DNA from: an uncultured Johnsonella sp. | GTDB lineage: Bacteria > Bacillota > Clostridia > Lachnospirales > Lachnospiraceae | Length of the DNA stretch: 22,082 bases | NCBI GenBank assembly: GCA_937927235.1 | Contig: CALBCM010000043.1 | Span: 1 to 22,082 of the forward strand | Reading direction: 5' to 3' | In this document: positions 7,361 through 15,543 of the stretch, in pieces | Layout: every line of letters starts with the position of its first letter | Numbering within the stretch: position 1 is the stretch's first letter | The notes under the pieces: generated by a model | The model's input: only the letters and a program-made list of their open reading frames with translations | The model's database searches: none | What the model was told of the DNA's origin: nothing | Translations under genes and position numbers: made by a program

Positions 7361-8230
7361 TTATAAAACCTCACTTTTAATCATTTTATCCCTTATAAAA
7401 TATATAAGCATATTTATTAAAAGCAAGGCGAGCATCAGCACCAGGGCAGCTGCATAAAGTGCATGATAATGCAGACTTTTGCCAACTGCCGCTCCCATCT
7501 CTAAAGCTATTAAAGAAGCTATACTCTCAGCCTTGCCAAAAAGCTTAGGAAAAAGATTTGCGTTACCCATAAGCATCATTACAGCCATAGTTTCTCCCAT
7601 TGCTCTTCCTATGGCAAGCAGCATGGAGCCAAGCAGAAATTTTGCCGAGCTTGGAATAATTAAACTGACTATGGTATGCCATTTTGATATTCCCAAAGCT
7701 TCGGCAGATTTTAAATACCTTTCCTTGGCTTTAATTAAGGTTTCTGTAAAAGATGAAATCATATAGGGCAAAAGCATTATACTTAACAGCAAGGCAGCTG
7801 AGAGCACGCTGTGCCCGGTGCCGATCTTCAGCTTGGCAAAAGACCTGACTATGACGCTCATGCCTATAAAGCCGTATATCACCGAGGGTATACCTGCCAA
7901 AAGGTCTATTCCTGCATATAGTAAACTTCTCAGCGTGCTTTTAGCTATAAAAGCCAAATATATGGCACAGCCTAGAGAAAAGCCTACTGCTGTAAGCATT
8001 GCATACACTGATACGAATAGGCTTGCCATTATAAAATTAAATATTCCAAAGCTTTTGTTTCCTGTCATTCCGGTAGGTGCCCACTTAGATGAAAATAAAA
8101 AGTCCTTTAAGCTTACTTCCTTAAATAAAGGCAGAGCTTCCATTACTATATATAAAATCACAAAGCCTAACAAGAATACACTCATTAGGCTCAGTATAAA
8201 TAAAAATCCCTTAAATAATTTTTCTGTCAT
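7361..8230 (-). CDS. pstC: Phosphate ABC transporter permease PstC
   Basis: PstC is the partner permease of PstA. Hydrophobic segments begin with LFKGFLFILSLMSVFLLGFV. DLLAGIPSVIYGFIGM, the coupling loop KSAEALGISKWHT and AIGRAMGETMAVMM are typical of PstC permeases. The open frame reaches 8281 through a TTG that would overlap pstS by 38 bases; the ATG at 8230 gives MTEKLFKG, 289 residues and a 13-base gap after pstS, and is preferred, although the upstream AAAGTAAG is a modest and rather distant ribosome-binding site. Confidence 0.92.
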   Translation of the reverse strand: MTEKLFKGFLFILSLMSVFLLGFVILYIVMEALPLFKEVSLKDFLFSSKWAPTGMTGNKSFGIFNFIMASLFVSVYAMLTAVGFSLGCAIYLAFIAKSTLRSLLYAGIDLLAGIPSVIYGFIGMSVIVRSFAKLKIGTGHSVLSAALLLSIMLLPYMISSFTETLIKAKERYLKSAEALGISKWHTIVSLIIPSSAKFLLGSMLLAIGRAMGETMAVMMLMGNANLFPKLFGKAESIASLIALEMGAAVGKSLHYHALYAAALVLMLALLLINMLIYFIRDKMIKSEVL

Positions 8231-8243
8231 ATTAAAATTAAGC

Positions 8244-9242
8244 TTACTTTGCTTCAAAAGCAGGTATATAACCATTTTCAACCACTACATCATATCCCTT
8301 TTTAGAAAAGATATAATCAATAAATAATTGCTCCGTTTCAGATATTTTATCACCTGTAAGGAAAAGCACCGGACGCTGTATAATATATGAGCCGTCTTTA
8401 ATATCCGCTTCATTTGCAGCAACTCCATCAACCTTCATGGCTGCGAGCACCGTCTTTTCTTTATTTGCTTTATTAAAAGCACCATAGCCTACATAGCCTA
8501 TTCCCCATTTATCATTAGCCACATTATTGGCTAATTCCGTCATCGAGGCCGACTGCGTAGCGGTATCAGTCACCTGGCTGTCCTTCATTATTGACTTTTG
8601 GAATACCTCATAAGCTCCTCCGGAAAGGTCACGTATATATACGTTAATCTTTTCTTCCGGCAGCGAGGCATCCACTTGATTCCAGGTAGTAAGCTCTCCT
8701 GCAAATATTTTCTTTATAGTATCACTGCTCATATCATCAATAACGCCTGTTATAGGATTTTCTGCATTCACAGATACGGTTAAGGCATCCTTAGCCACTA
8801 TAAAGTCCTTATAATCAGCTCCAAGAGCCTCCTTTTCTTCATCTTTAACAGTTCTTGCAAGCATACCGAAATCCGCCGTCTTATCTATAGCAGCACTTGC
8901 TCCTACTCCGGAGCCGCCCGGAGCCACATATATTGATATATTTTTTTCAGGCAGGTCGGGAGAAACCTTATTCCATGTAACATATTCTTCAGTAAATGAA
9001 GAAGCCAGAGAAGATATTATAGGATAGAGTGAAGTTGAGCCGCAAAACAGAATATCTGATTGAAAAGCTTCATCCTTAGCTGCTTCTTTCCCGCTTTCCT
9101 CAGCTGCTCCTGTACTTTGTTCAGCTTTAGCCCCCTCTGAGCCTGAAGCAGAACCGCTGCTTCCGGCTGGAGCCGAAGAACAGGCGCTTAATAAGCCTAA
9201 GCTTAAAATTGCCGACAATGCCAATAAATAACCTTTTTTCAT
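8244..9242 (-). CDS. pstS: Phosphate-binding lipoprotein PstS
   Basis: PstS captures phosphate outside the membrane and delivers it to PstCA. It has a lipoprotein signal: MKKGYLLALS, a hydrophobic stretch, then the lipobox LSAC with C21 as the lipidated residue. Residues 22-62 form a Ser/Gly/Ala/Glu-rich linker. The binding domain follows with GSTSLYP (69-74 region) and GGSGVGASA (109-117), which contribute phosphate contacts in this family, and RDLSGGAYEVF (204-214). The start has a strong site, CGGAGG. It is first in the pst operon, with its own promoter. Oddly, residues 89-112 and 186-209 resemble each other (TWNxVxxxLPE..I.VY). No phoU or second pstB lies in the window. Confidence 0.95.
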   Translation of the reverse strand: MKKGYLLALSAILSLGLLSACSSAPAGSSGSASGSEGAKAEQSTGAAEESGKEAAKDEAFQSDILFCGSTSLYPIISSLASSFTEEYVTWNKVSPDLPEKNISIYVAPGGSGVGASAAIDKTADFGMLARTVKDEEKEALGADYKDFIVAKDALTVSVNAENPITGVIDDMSSDTIKKIFAGELTTWNQVDASLPEEKINVYIRDLSGGAYEVFQKSIMKDSQVTDTATQSASMTELANNVANDKWGIGYVGYGAFNKANKEKTVLAAMKVDGVAANEADIKDGSYIIQRPVLFLTGDKISETEQLFIDYIFSKKGYDVVVENGYIPAFEAK

Positions 9243-9331
9243 ATAAATTTTCCTCCGTAATGATTAGTACGTCTTTTAATCCTACCCTTACAGCACAGAT
9301 AAAATTCAAAAACTATCATTTATTTTTTATA

Positions 9332-9360
9332 AGTATAGCATTCATTCTATATTTGGTCAA
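9332..9360 (-). promoter_or_regulatory. pst operon promoter
   Basis: TTGACC (9355-9360) and TATACT (9332-9337) are separated by 17 bases on the minus strand, each one base from consensus. The predicted start near 9325 leaves a leader of about 80 nt before pstS, with a strong CGGAGG before the ATG. No unmistakable PhoP box (repeats of TTAACA type) is visible, though a direct repeat lies 20 bases upstream. Confidence 0.65.
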
Positions 9361-9365
9361 ATATT

Positions 9366-9542
9366 TTAATAATCCTCTTTAAGCTTCAAAAATAATCTGA
9401 TAAGCTTCGATTTATCTAACTCCTTTATTATATCAGCTATACCAAAATAATTGCACAAAATCTTAAGTCCGTGAATAAATAACAATGACTTTTTTTTCTG
9501 GTTTCCATATCCAATATATAATTTATACGTGCTCAGCTTCCT
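9366..9542 (-). other. Unassigned open frame, possible gene remnant
   Basis: The 280-base space between the hydrolase and pstS contains a 58-codon frame without stops, overlapping the hydrolase end in another frame. Its translation looks protein-like: LYIGYGNQKKKSLLFIHGL, then a charged amphipathic tail FGIADIIKELDKSK and LFLKLKEDY. There is no ATG; the only likely start is a TTG at 9485 with no ribosome-binding site. I do not recognise it. It may be the 3' relic of a lost gene or chance in A/T-rich DNA; by a rough estimate from base composition, a run this long is uncommon but not rare when several frames are considered. Confidence 0.25.
9380..9408 (-). repeat. 8-bp direct repeat upstream of the pstS promoter
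   Basis: GAAGCTTA occurs twice on the minus strand (9401-9408 and 9380-9387), the copies starting 21 bases apart, two helical turns, and ending 20 bases before the pst -35 box. This spacing and position would suit an activator site such as PhoP, but the motif is not the known PhoP consensus, and the repeat also falls in a small open frame. Confidence 0.35.
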
Positions 9543-10446
9543 CTAAATGATATTTCAACATATTTTCCCATCCGGATTCAGCTTCCCTTACAACAGGAAA
9601 AAATGGATAACAGTGAAACATATTCTCTCCTATTTCCGAAATCACCTTTACACCGCATTCTTCCAATCTATTTTTTATTATTTCATATGCAGCATATAAT
9701 ACTTCATCACCTCCGTATGAAAGGTAAACCTCTTCCAATCCGTGATAATCACCCTTTTCAAGATATAACATATATTCCGGCACATCTTTCCCGTGAGTCA
9801 TGATTCTATCAAGAATTTCCATATAGTATAAACTCAACAAAATATCTTTTTTATCAAGAAGCTGTCCTTTCCTAATTAAGTCTTCATCTGTGAAGCACTG
9901 TCCGGGAGATGAGGCATATATTCGTTTAGGTATTTCAGCTTCCTTATTCGAGATATTTATATACGATACAAGTCCCAACGCAAGAGTCGCACCGGAAGAG
10001 CTTCCCGTAACAAGAATATCTGAAACATTATATGTGTCGAGCATTGACTTATACAAAATATAAATCCAGTCATATACTTCATTGATTGTATGCTCTGTGC
10101 AAAGTGGATAATATGGAATAACCATATTACGCCTGCTTTCAAGAGCTATATTCAAAGCCTTCTTAATGGAATTCGGACGTGGATGTACAAGCATACCGCC
10201 ACCTATTATAAACAGACACGCTTTTTTCGTCGGTTTTTTGTGAGTTATATACACAACCTTATTTCCATGAAAATCTTTAATTTCATAATTAATTTCACTA
10301 TGGGAAAGTACAGGAATCTTTGTTTTATCCATGCTCTTTCGCGCTTTTGACATTATTTGTGTTTCATTTTTACTAAAATATTTTTTAAATCCTATAAGCT
10401 TAATAAGCACTTTTAAAAAGCGATATTTCAACGATAAATTAGACAT
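9523..10446 (-). CDS. Alpha/beta hydrolase, hormone-sensitive-lipase-like esterase
   Basis: A 307-residue serine hydrolase, probably a carboxylesterase acting on small acyl esters; the substrate is unknown. CLFIIGGGMLVHP (77-89) is the oxyanion-hole motif (HGGG in most relatives, here IGGGM). GSSSG (148-152) is the nucleophile elbow with S150. D247 in YGGDEVLY and H278 in NMFHCY complete a catalytic triad, in the right order and spacing. There is no signal peptide; the basic N-terminus with a hydrophobic stretch (LKVLIKLIGF) could lie at the membrane. The start has a strong GAGGAGG. It follows rlmD by 25 bases, so it is likely co-transcribed with it, though no functional link is evident. Confidence 0.88.
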   Translation of the reverse strand: MSNLSLKYRFLKVLIKLIGFKKYFSKNETQIMSKARKSMDKTKIPVLSHSEINYEIKDFHGNKVVYITHKKPTKKACLFIIGGGMLVHPRPNSIKKALNIALESRRNMVIPYYPLCTEHTINEVYDWIYILYKSMLDTYNVSDILVTGSSSGATLALGLVSYINISNKEAEIPKRIYASSPGQCFTDEDLIRKGQLLDKKDILLSLYYMEILDRIMTHGKDVPEYMLYLEKGDYHGLEEVYLSYGGDEVLYAAYEIIKNRLEECGVKVISEIGENMFHCYPFFPVVREAESGWENMLKYHLEEAEHV

Positions 10447-10471
10447 TTTCTACCTCCTCGTGTTTCTTGAT

Positions 10472-11905
10472 TTAGAGGCTTAATAGTGCCACCGCCTCCA
10501 CATTGGGAGTATTCGGGAACATATCTACGCCGCAGGCACGTTCCAGCCTGTAACCATATTTTTGAAGCTCCACAAGGTCCCGTGCCAGACTGCTGGGTTT
10601 GCAGCTTATATAAATTATCTTGGGCGGTCTGATATATTCACCTATCTTAGGCAGTATTTTAGGATGTATTCCGTCACGCGGAGGGTCCAACACTATAATA
10701 TCAGGCTTATTGGAAAGGCCGTCTATTACTTTAAGGACATCTCCTTCTAAAAAATCGCAGTTATGTATTTTATTTCTAAGTGCATTTTCTCTGGCTACTT
10801 TAACCGCCTCTCCTACAATCTCCACACCGTAAACGTGTTCAGCGTATGAGGCAAGCAGCTGGGCGATGGTTCCTGTACCGCTATATAAGTCAAATACGAG
10901 CTTTCCTTTGGTATCCCCTATATATTCTCCCGCTGTTGAGTACAGTATCTCTGCCGCTTTTGAATTAGTTTGGAAAAACGAAAACAGGCTGATTTTAAAC
11001 TCCAGCTTCAATAACGTTTCTGTAATATAATTTTTCCCGTAAAGCAGCCTGCTTCCTTGGTCTATGACCGCATCCGCATAGGAATTATTTAAAACCTGCA
11101 GAATCCCTCCTATCTTCCCGGACAGCACTCCATTCTGCTCAAGAGCCAGCAGTCCTTCCTTCCATTTTTCTGTTAACAGCTCTCCCTCCTTACAAAGCTC
11201 AGGCTCGGCATCATATAGGTTAGGGTCTTTAATTTCTCCAAAGGAATCAGTGGTAATAAGCGCTATCAGAAGCTCTCCTGTGAAAGAGGCACATCTTAGT
11301 ACAAGATGCCTTAAAAATCCCTGTCTGGTATTTTTATGAAAATATGGTGTATTTTCCGAAGCAAAGAAATTTCTTGTAAATATCAGTATTTTATTAAAAT
11401 CTCCGTTTACTATATTGCAATAATCGGTATTTACTATATCATAATGGCTTCCCCTTTTATGCATGCCAAGTGCAAGGCTTCCTCCCTTATATTCATCTCC
11501 AAAAGAATATTCCATCTTATTGCGGTACGCTTTTGATAAAGGACTTTTTTTAATTCCCTCCCATATAAAGCTCTGCTTTGCGGCAGAGAGTATAAGCTGT
11601 TTAAGCTGACCATTTTTAATTTTCAGCTCATTATCATAATTGATTTCCTGATAAAGACAGCCTCCGCAGCTTTGCGAATGCGGGCATACATTAATTTCTG
11701 ATTCAGTTTCAAGCGGAGATTTGTCAACTACTCTTAAGACTCTCCCTTCAGCAGCAGAGCTTCTTTTTTTGCTGATTACATATTCAACAGTCTGAAAGGG
11801 TATAACGTGCTTTATGAGAACCTTTCCATCTTCCCTGTGGATGTAAGCTCTGTCAGGATACATGCTTTCGCCAAGCTTTCCTATGGCTGTTTCACCTTTT
11901 TTCAT
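10472..11905 (-). CDS. rlmD: 23S rRNA (uracil-5)-methyltransferase, RlmD/TrmA family
   Basis: Methylates C5 of a uracil in 23S rRNA using SAM. Its 477 residues show an N-terminal TRAM-like part, then an iron-sulfur site with C74, C80, C83 (CPHSQSCGGC) and C163. The SAM domain has FFQTNSKAAE, VFDLYSGTGTIA, LDPPRDG and the catalytic C435 in ISCKPSSLARDL. The C-terminal FPNTPNVEAV has Asn where family members usually carry His (PHTxHVE), while keeping the general-base Glu. In Firmicutes the enzyme may modify two sites (RlmCD); which base is methylated here cannot be read from sequence. AGGAAAGG precedes the ATG. Confidence 0.93.
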   Translation of the reverse strand: MKKGETAIGKLGESMYPDRAYIHREDGKVLIKHVIPFQTVEYVISKKRSSAAEGRVLRVVDKSPLETESEINVCPHSQSCGGCLYQEINYDNELKIKNGQLKQLILSAAKQSFIWEGIKKSPLSKAYRNKMEYSFGDEYKGGSLALGMHKRGSHYDIVNTDYCNIVNGDFNKILIFTRNFFASENTPYFHKNTRQGFLRHLVLRCASFTGELLIALITTDSFGEIKDPNLYDAEPELCKEGELLTEKWKEGLLALEQNGVLSGKIGGILQVLNNSYADAVIDQGSRLLYGKNYITETLLKLEFKISLFSFFQTNSKAAEILYSTAGEYIGDTKGKLVFDLYSGTGTIAQLLASYAEHVYGVEIVGEAVKVARENALRNKIHNCDFLEGDVLKVIDGLSNKPDIIVLDPPRDGIHPKILPKIGEYIRPPKIIYISCKPSSLARDLVELQKYGYRLERACGVDMFPNTPNVEAVALLSL

Positions 11906-11937
11906 TAATTTAAGCCTTTCCTAGTATAAATTATAAG

Positions 11938-11964
11938 TGCCTGCACCAAAATACGGCACAGGCA
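11938..11964 (-). terminator. Hairpin between the small membrane protein gene and rlmD
   Basis: On the minus strand TGCCTGTGCC and GGTGCAGGCA pair as a 10-bp stem with two G-U pairs around a 7-base loop. On the plus strand the same two positions become mismatches, so the structure favours minus-strand RNA. The following CTTATAATTTAT is T-rich but not a clean U-run, so it may terminate weakly or attenuate transcription into rlmD. Confidence 0.4.
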
Positions 11965-12017
11965 GTTTATCGACTCTCAAAATTATTGCTATCACTCTAT
12001 ACAGAAACACTGCAATA

Positions 12018-12296
12018 TTAATTCTCTACATCATTATCATCAAAATATTCATCATCAAAATCGTCTTCGAAATCATCTTCAAAATCTTCAAGGTAGTCAG
12101 GAGTAAAGAATTTATACACTGCATAAGCTATGCCCGCTGCCGCAGCTACAGCACCTATAGCTGCAAGCATTAAAAGGAGGGTCTTTTTCCTTTTGTCATC
12201 ATCTTTTTTATTCAGAAGCCCTGAAACCTTTGAAGCATTCACAATTTCTTCAAGTCTTATAAGAGCATCTTTTCCCATATTGTCAAACTTTCCCAT
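12018..12296 (-). CDS. Small single-pass membrane protein with acidic tail
   Basis: A 92-residue protein I cannot name. Residues 1-30 are a predicted soluble helix, KDDDKRKK (31-38) is a basic stop-transfer-like segment, 39-62 is a strongly hydrophobic Ala-rich helix, and 68-90 is almost entirely Asp, Glu, Phe and Tyr (DFEDDFEDDFDDEYFDD). By the positive-inside rule the N-terminus would be cytoplasmic and the acidic tail outside. AAAGGA precedes the ATG. It sits between pcrA and rlmD, with a possible promoter of its own. An acidic cell-surface tail could bind cations or cationic partners; this is speculation. Confidence 0.75.
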   Translation of the reverse strand: MGKFDNMGKDALIRLEEIVNASKVSGLLNKKDDDKRKKTLLLMLAAIGAVAAAAGIAYAVYKFFTPDYLEDFEDDFEDDFDDEYFDDNDVEN

Positions 12297-12323
12297 ATTT
12301 CTATTTCCTTTCTCAAAATAAAT

Positions 12324-12352
12324 ATTTTATCATTGAATTTACATAATATAAA
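12324..12352 (-). promoter_or_regulatory. Possible extended -10 promoter for the small membrane protein
   Basis: The minus strand carries TGATAAAAT (12324-12332), an extended -10, with TTTATA (12347-12352) 17 bases before it as a 4/6 match to the -35 box. A perfect TTGACA further up, just after the pcrA stop, has no -10 at a usable distance. Weak evidence on its own. Confidence 0.35.
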
Positions 12353-12407
12353 AATTTTCTTAATTTGTTCTTATTATGATATATTCAGTGTCAACGACTA
12401 TATACTA

Positions 12408-14753
12408 TCATATTTTTTCAAGCTTGGCAAACCCTGCCATCATTTTTTTTATACCTGATTTTTCAAAATCTACTTCTATTTCGTAGTCCCTTTTTCCCTC
12501 TGTAATATTTAAAATTTCTCCAATACCGAATTTAATGTGTTTTACTTTATCTCCAACCTTATAATCAGGCTTCCGAGATTTTTCGACTACAAACTCTTTT
12601 CCAAATTTATTTCCTGAATCGGAGCTTATTCTATCCCTTTTGGAGGCTTCAAAGGTGTTTTTTATATTAAAATTACTTGAAAGATAATTTTTTGACGAAT
12701 TCTTAAAACCGGTCTTTTTATAGCCTATATTGCAAAAATTTTTCATAGCCGCATTTCCGACTCCGGGCTTTCCGAACTTATCAGCTGCCAAGCTCAAAAA
12801 CGGAGGCTTATCAAACAGGCTTTGTGGGATTTCCTGTATAAATCTCGAAACCTCAGGATATATAAAGCTGCCGTTTCTCATTCTCCTTTTTGCGTATGAC
12901 AGCATAAGCTTCCTTTTAGCTCTTGTAATCCCTACATAGCAGAGTCGGCGTTCTTCTTCAAGCTCTGACTCATCCGTTGAAACTATGCTCATAGTTCCCG
13001 GAAAAAGCGATTCTTCCATACCGCACATATAAACTTGTTCAAACTCAAGTCCCTTAGCGGCATGAAGTGTCATAAGTGTCACCATCTCCCGGCTTTCATC
13101 AGCTCTGTCAATGTCTGCAATAAGGGCAACCTCTTCAAGAAATATATCAAGCTTGGAGGCTTTGTATTCATCTGCTTTATTTATCAGCTCCTTTATATTT
13201 TCAAGTCTTGACTGTGCTTCTATCTCTCCCTCAAGATTAAGATATTCCTCATAGCCGCCTTCATTCAATATGTAATTTATAATGTCGGAAACCTTAGCTT
13301 CAAGCCCGGCTTCCAACGCACTGCCTTCTGCTGTATCATGCATTGCTTTTTCTATAAAATCGGTAAAGGATTTTATCTTATAATGCACAGCCTTTCCCAT
13401 AGCAGGTATCTGTCCTGAGTTGACACAGGCATCATAAAAGCTTATATTAAATTCTGCCGCAAAGGCTCCGATTTTTGCAAGACTCGTTTCTCCCAGCCCT
13501 CTCTTGGGTATATTGATAACTCTTAAAGCTGCCACATCATCCTTACTGTTTGATATAAGTTTCAGATAGGCAAGTATATCTTTTATCTCTTTTCTCTGAT
13601 AAAAATTTACTCCTCCTACCAGCCTGTAAGGAATTCCATAAACCACACATCTTTCCTCAAAAAGTCTTGACTGAGCATTAGTCCTGTAAAGTATGGCAAA
13701 ATCATTAAAATTGCCACCTGCCGCCTGTTTCCGTATATCCTTTATCACAGCCTCCGCTTCGGCTTTTCCATCCTCAAATCCCCTTAGCCTTATTTTTTCT
13801 CCGCCCTCAGATAAGGTCCAAAGCTTTTTATTTTTCCTTTTTTTATTATTTGCTATAACATGATTTGCCGCCTCAAGTATATTTCCAAAAGAGCGGTAAT
13901 TTTGTTCAAGCTTGATAACCCTTGTATTTTCAAAAAGCTTTTCAAAATTGAGTATATTTTCAATATTTGCTCCTCTGAATTTATAGATAGACTGGTCATC
14001 ATCACCGACCACACAGAGATTTTTATATGCACCCGCAAGCAGTTCAATTAATCTGAACTGTGAATTATTCGTATCCTGATACTCATCAACCATTATATAT
14101 TTAAATCTTTTTTGATAGTATTCAAGAACCTCTTTGTCTTTTTCAAATAATTCAACACATTTATTTATAAGGTCATCAAAATCCAGTGCATTATTTTTTT
14201 GAAGCTCCTTTTGATATTCTTCATATATTTGGGCAATCTTGCTTTCATAGAAATCTGCTGAATATTTTTGAGCATTTTCAGGGGTGATAAGCTCATCCTT
14301 ATAAGAAGATATAGCCTTAAGCACGCTTTTTTCCTTAAATATCTCACTGTTTACAGACATTTGCTTAAATATTTTTTTTACAAGTGTCTTCTGGTCATCT
14401 GCATCATAGATACTAAAAGCATTGTCAAACCCTATCCTGTTAATAAATCTTCTCAATATTCTTACACAGCTTGAATGAAAGGTTGCTACCCAGATTTGTT
14501 CCGAGGCCGAGCCTACAAGCTTTGCTACTCTTTCTCTCATCTCGGCTGCTGCCTTGTTGGTAAACGTTATAGCCATTATATTATAGGGAGCCACTTTCAT
14601 TTCCTGAATCAAATAAGCTATTCTATGCATGAGCACACTGGTTTTGCCGCTCCCTGCACCCGCAAGGATCAGCAGCGGTCCTTCCGTATGAAACACAGCT
14701 TCCTTTTGTCTGTCATTTAAACTGCCATATACTACTTTATTTTTTATATACAT
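12408..14753 (-). CDS. pcrA: ATP-dependent DNA helicase PcrA/UvrD
   Basis: PcrA is the essential 3'-5' superfamily 1 helicase of Gram-positive bacteria, working in repair, removal of stalled polymerases and plasmid replication. All 781 residues are present: Q-motif LNDRQKEAV (12-20), Walker A AGAGSGKT (31-38), motif II DEYQD (223-227), motif III VGDDDQSIYKFRGA (249-262), then TLHAAKGLEF and CYVGITRAK late in the protein. The final 50 residues (VGDKVKHIKFGIGEI onward) form the Tudor-like domain that contacts RNA polymerase in PcrA. The ATG at 14753 leaves AAGGAG 16 bases away, an unusually long spacing, but no better start is in frame. It is divergent from the DUF1836 gene across 157 bases. 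Confidence 0.96.
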   Translation of the reverse strand: MYIKNKVVYGSLNDRQKEAVFHTEGPLLILAGAGSGKTSVLMHRIAYLIQEMKVAPYNIMAITFTNKAAAEMRERVAKLVGSASEQIWVATFHSSCVRILRRFINRIGFDNAFSIYDADDQKTLVKKIFKQMSVNSEIFKEKSVLKAISSYKDELITPENAQKYSADFYESKIAQIYEEYQKELQKNNALDFDDLINKCVELFEKDKEVLEYYQKRFKYIMVDEYQDTNNSQFRLIELLAGAYKNLCVVGDDDQSIYKFRGANIENILNFEKLFENTRVIKLEQNYRSFGNILEAANHVIANNKKRKNKKLWTLSEGGEKIRLRGFEDGKAEAEAVIKDIRKQAAGGNFNDFAILYRTNAQSRLFEERCVVYGIPYRLVGGVNFYQRKEIKDILAYLKLISNSKDDVAALRVINIPKRGLGETSLAKIGAFAAEFNISFYDACVNSGQIPAMGKAVHYKIKSFTDFIEKAMHDTAEGSALEAGLEAKVSDIINYILNEGGYEEYLNLEGEIEAQSRLENIKELINKADEYKASKLDIFLEEVALIADIDRADESREMVTLMTLHAAKGLEFEQVYMCGMEESLFPGTMSIVSTDESELEEERRLCYVGITRAKRKLMLSYAKRRMRNGSFIYPEVSRFIQEIPQSLFDKPPFLSLAADKFGKPGVGNAAMKNFCNIGYKKTGFKNSSKNYLSSNFNIKNTFEASKRDRISSDSGNKFGKEFVVEKSRKPDYKVGDKVKHIKFGIGEILNITEGKRDYEIEVDFEKSGIKKMMAGFAKLEKI

Positions 14754-14834
14754 AAAATTTACTTTTATTCTCCTTAAGCATGTAATTTATAATATTTTGA
14801 TATATTAGTTATTTCCCATAAGCAATATAATACC

Positions 14835-14863
14835 TTGATATATAGCTTTAAATATTCTATAAT
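14835..14863 (+). promoter_or_regulatory. Promoter of the DUF1836 gene
   Basis: TTGATA (14835-14840), 17 bases, TATAAT (14858-14863): a near-perfect sigma-A promoter on the plus strand, about 48 bases before the chosen ATG. I could not find a convincing divergent promoter for pcrA in the same 157-base gap. Confidence 0.75.
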
Positions 14864-14910
14864 AAAGCCCATCAGAAAACAGTTTGATGGAATTTGGAAA
14901 AGAGGATACC

Positions 14911-15543
14911 ATGAAAAGCAACAAAGACATTCTTGATGAAATATTAAATAAGCTCGACAATATGTCATATATTTCGCCCTCCGATATACCTGAGATAGAC
15001 TTATACATGGACCAGGTAACTACCTTCATGGACGAGCACCTGAAAGCCAATAAACGCAGCCCTGAAGACAAGATACTTACAAAAACTATGATCAATAACT
15101 ATACTAAAAACCGGCTTCTTCCGCCTCCTGTCAAGAAAAAATACTCAAAGCAGCATTTGTTGCTGCTGGTTTTTATATATTACTATAAGAGTCTGCTCTC
15201 ATTCGCTGACATAGAAAATATACTTAAGCCTGTTACCAAAGGACATTTTTTCAAAGAAGATGATTCCTGTATTGACCTTGGCGAAATCTATAACGAAACG
15301 CTTAAGCTGAATATTGACAGCATAAAAATCATAAAAGACGACCTCAAGGATAAATTTAATAAGGCTCAGAACACCTTTACGCAGGTAGAAGAAAAAGACC
15401 GGGAACAGCTTATGCTGTTTTCATTTATCTCTGAACTTTTATTTGATATATATCTAAAAAAACGCATAGTCGAAAAAATTGCAGAACATCTCTCAGAGCT
15501 TAATAATGACGGCAGTGATAAAAATAAAAAAAATAAACAGTAA
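14911..15543 (+). CDS. DUF1836 protein, putative DNA-binding regulator
   Basis: The only plus-strand gene, 210 residues. IPEIDLYMDQVTTFMD (26-41) and LTKTMINNYTKNRLLPPP (56-73) followed by KKKYSKQHLLLL (75-86) match the DUF1836 family, whose N-terminal region resembles a MerR-type winged helix; hence a likely DNA-binding protein of unknown target. The C-terminal half is helical and charged and ends in an Asn/Lys tail. The start is taken at 14911 because AAAGAGGA lies five bases before it; earlier in-frame TTG and ATG codons (14884, 14887) lack a site. It is transcribed away from pcrA and converges with yerC. Confidence 0.85.
   Translation: MKSNKDILDEILNKLDNMSYISPSDIPEIDLYMDQVTTFMDEHLKANKRSPEDKILTKTMINNYTKNRLLPPPVKKKYSKQHLLLLVFIYYYKSLLSFADIENILKPVTKGHFFKEDDSCIDLGEIYNETLKLNIDSIKIIKDDLKDKFNKAQNTFTQVEEKDREQLMLFSFISELLFDIYLKKRIVEKIAEHLSELNNDGSDKNKKNKQ

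Noticed and set aside
6782..7366. 194-codon plus-strand open frame opposite pstA
   Set aside because: It is the complement of a clear permease gene; antisense frames stay open opposite hydrophobic coding sequence. It has no family motifs.
7818..8327. 169-codon plus-strand open frame opposite pstC and the end of pstS
   Set aside because: Same reason: a shadow of strongly supported minus-strand genes, with Lys/Ile-rich composition and no motif.
9243..9522. Classical PhoP box upstream of pstS
   Set aside because: I found no run of TTAACA-like repeats at the expected spacing; only the GAAGCTTA repeat stands out.
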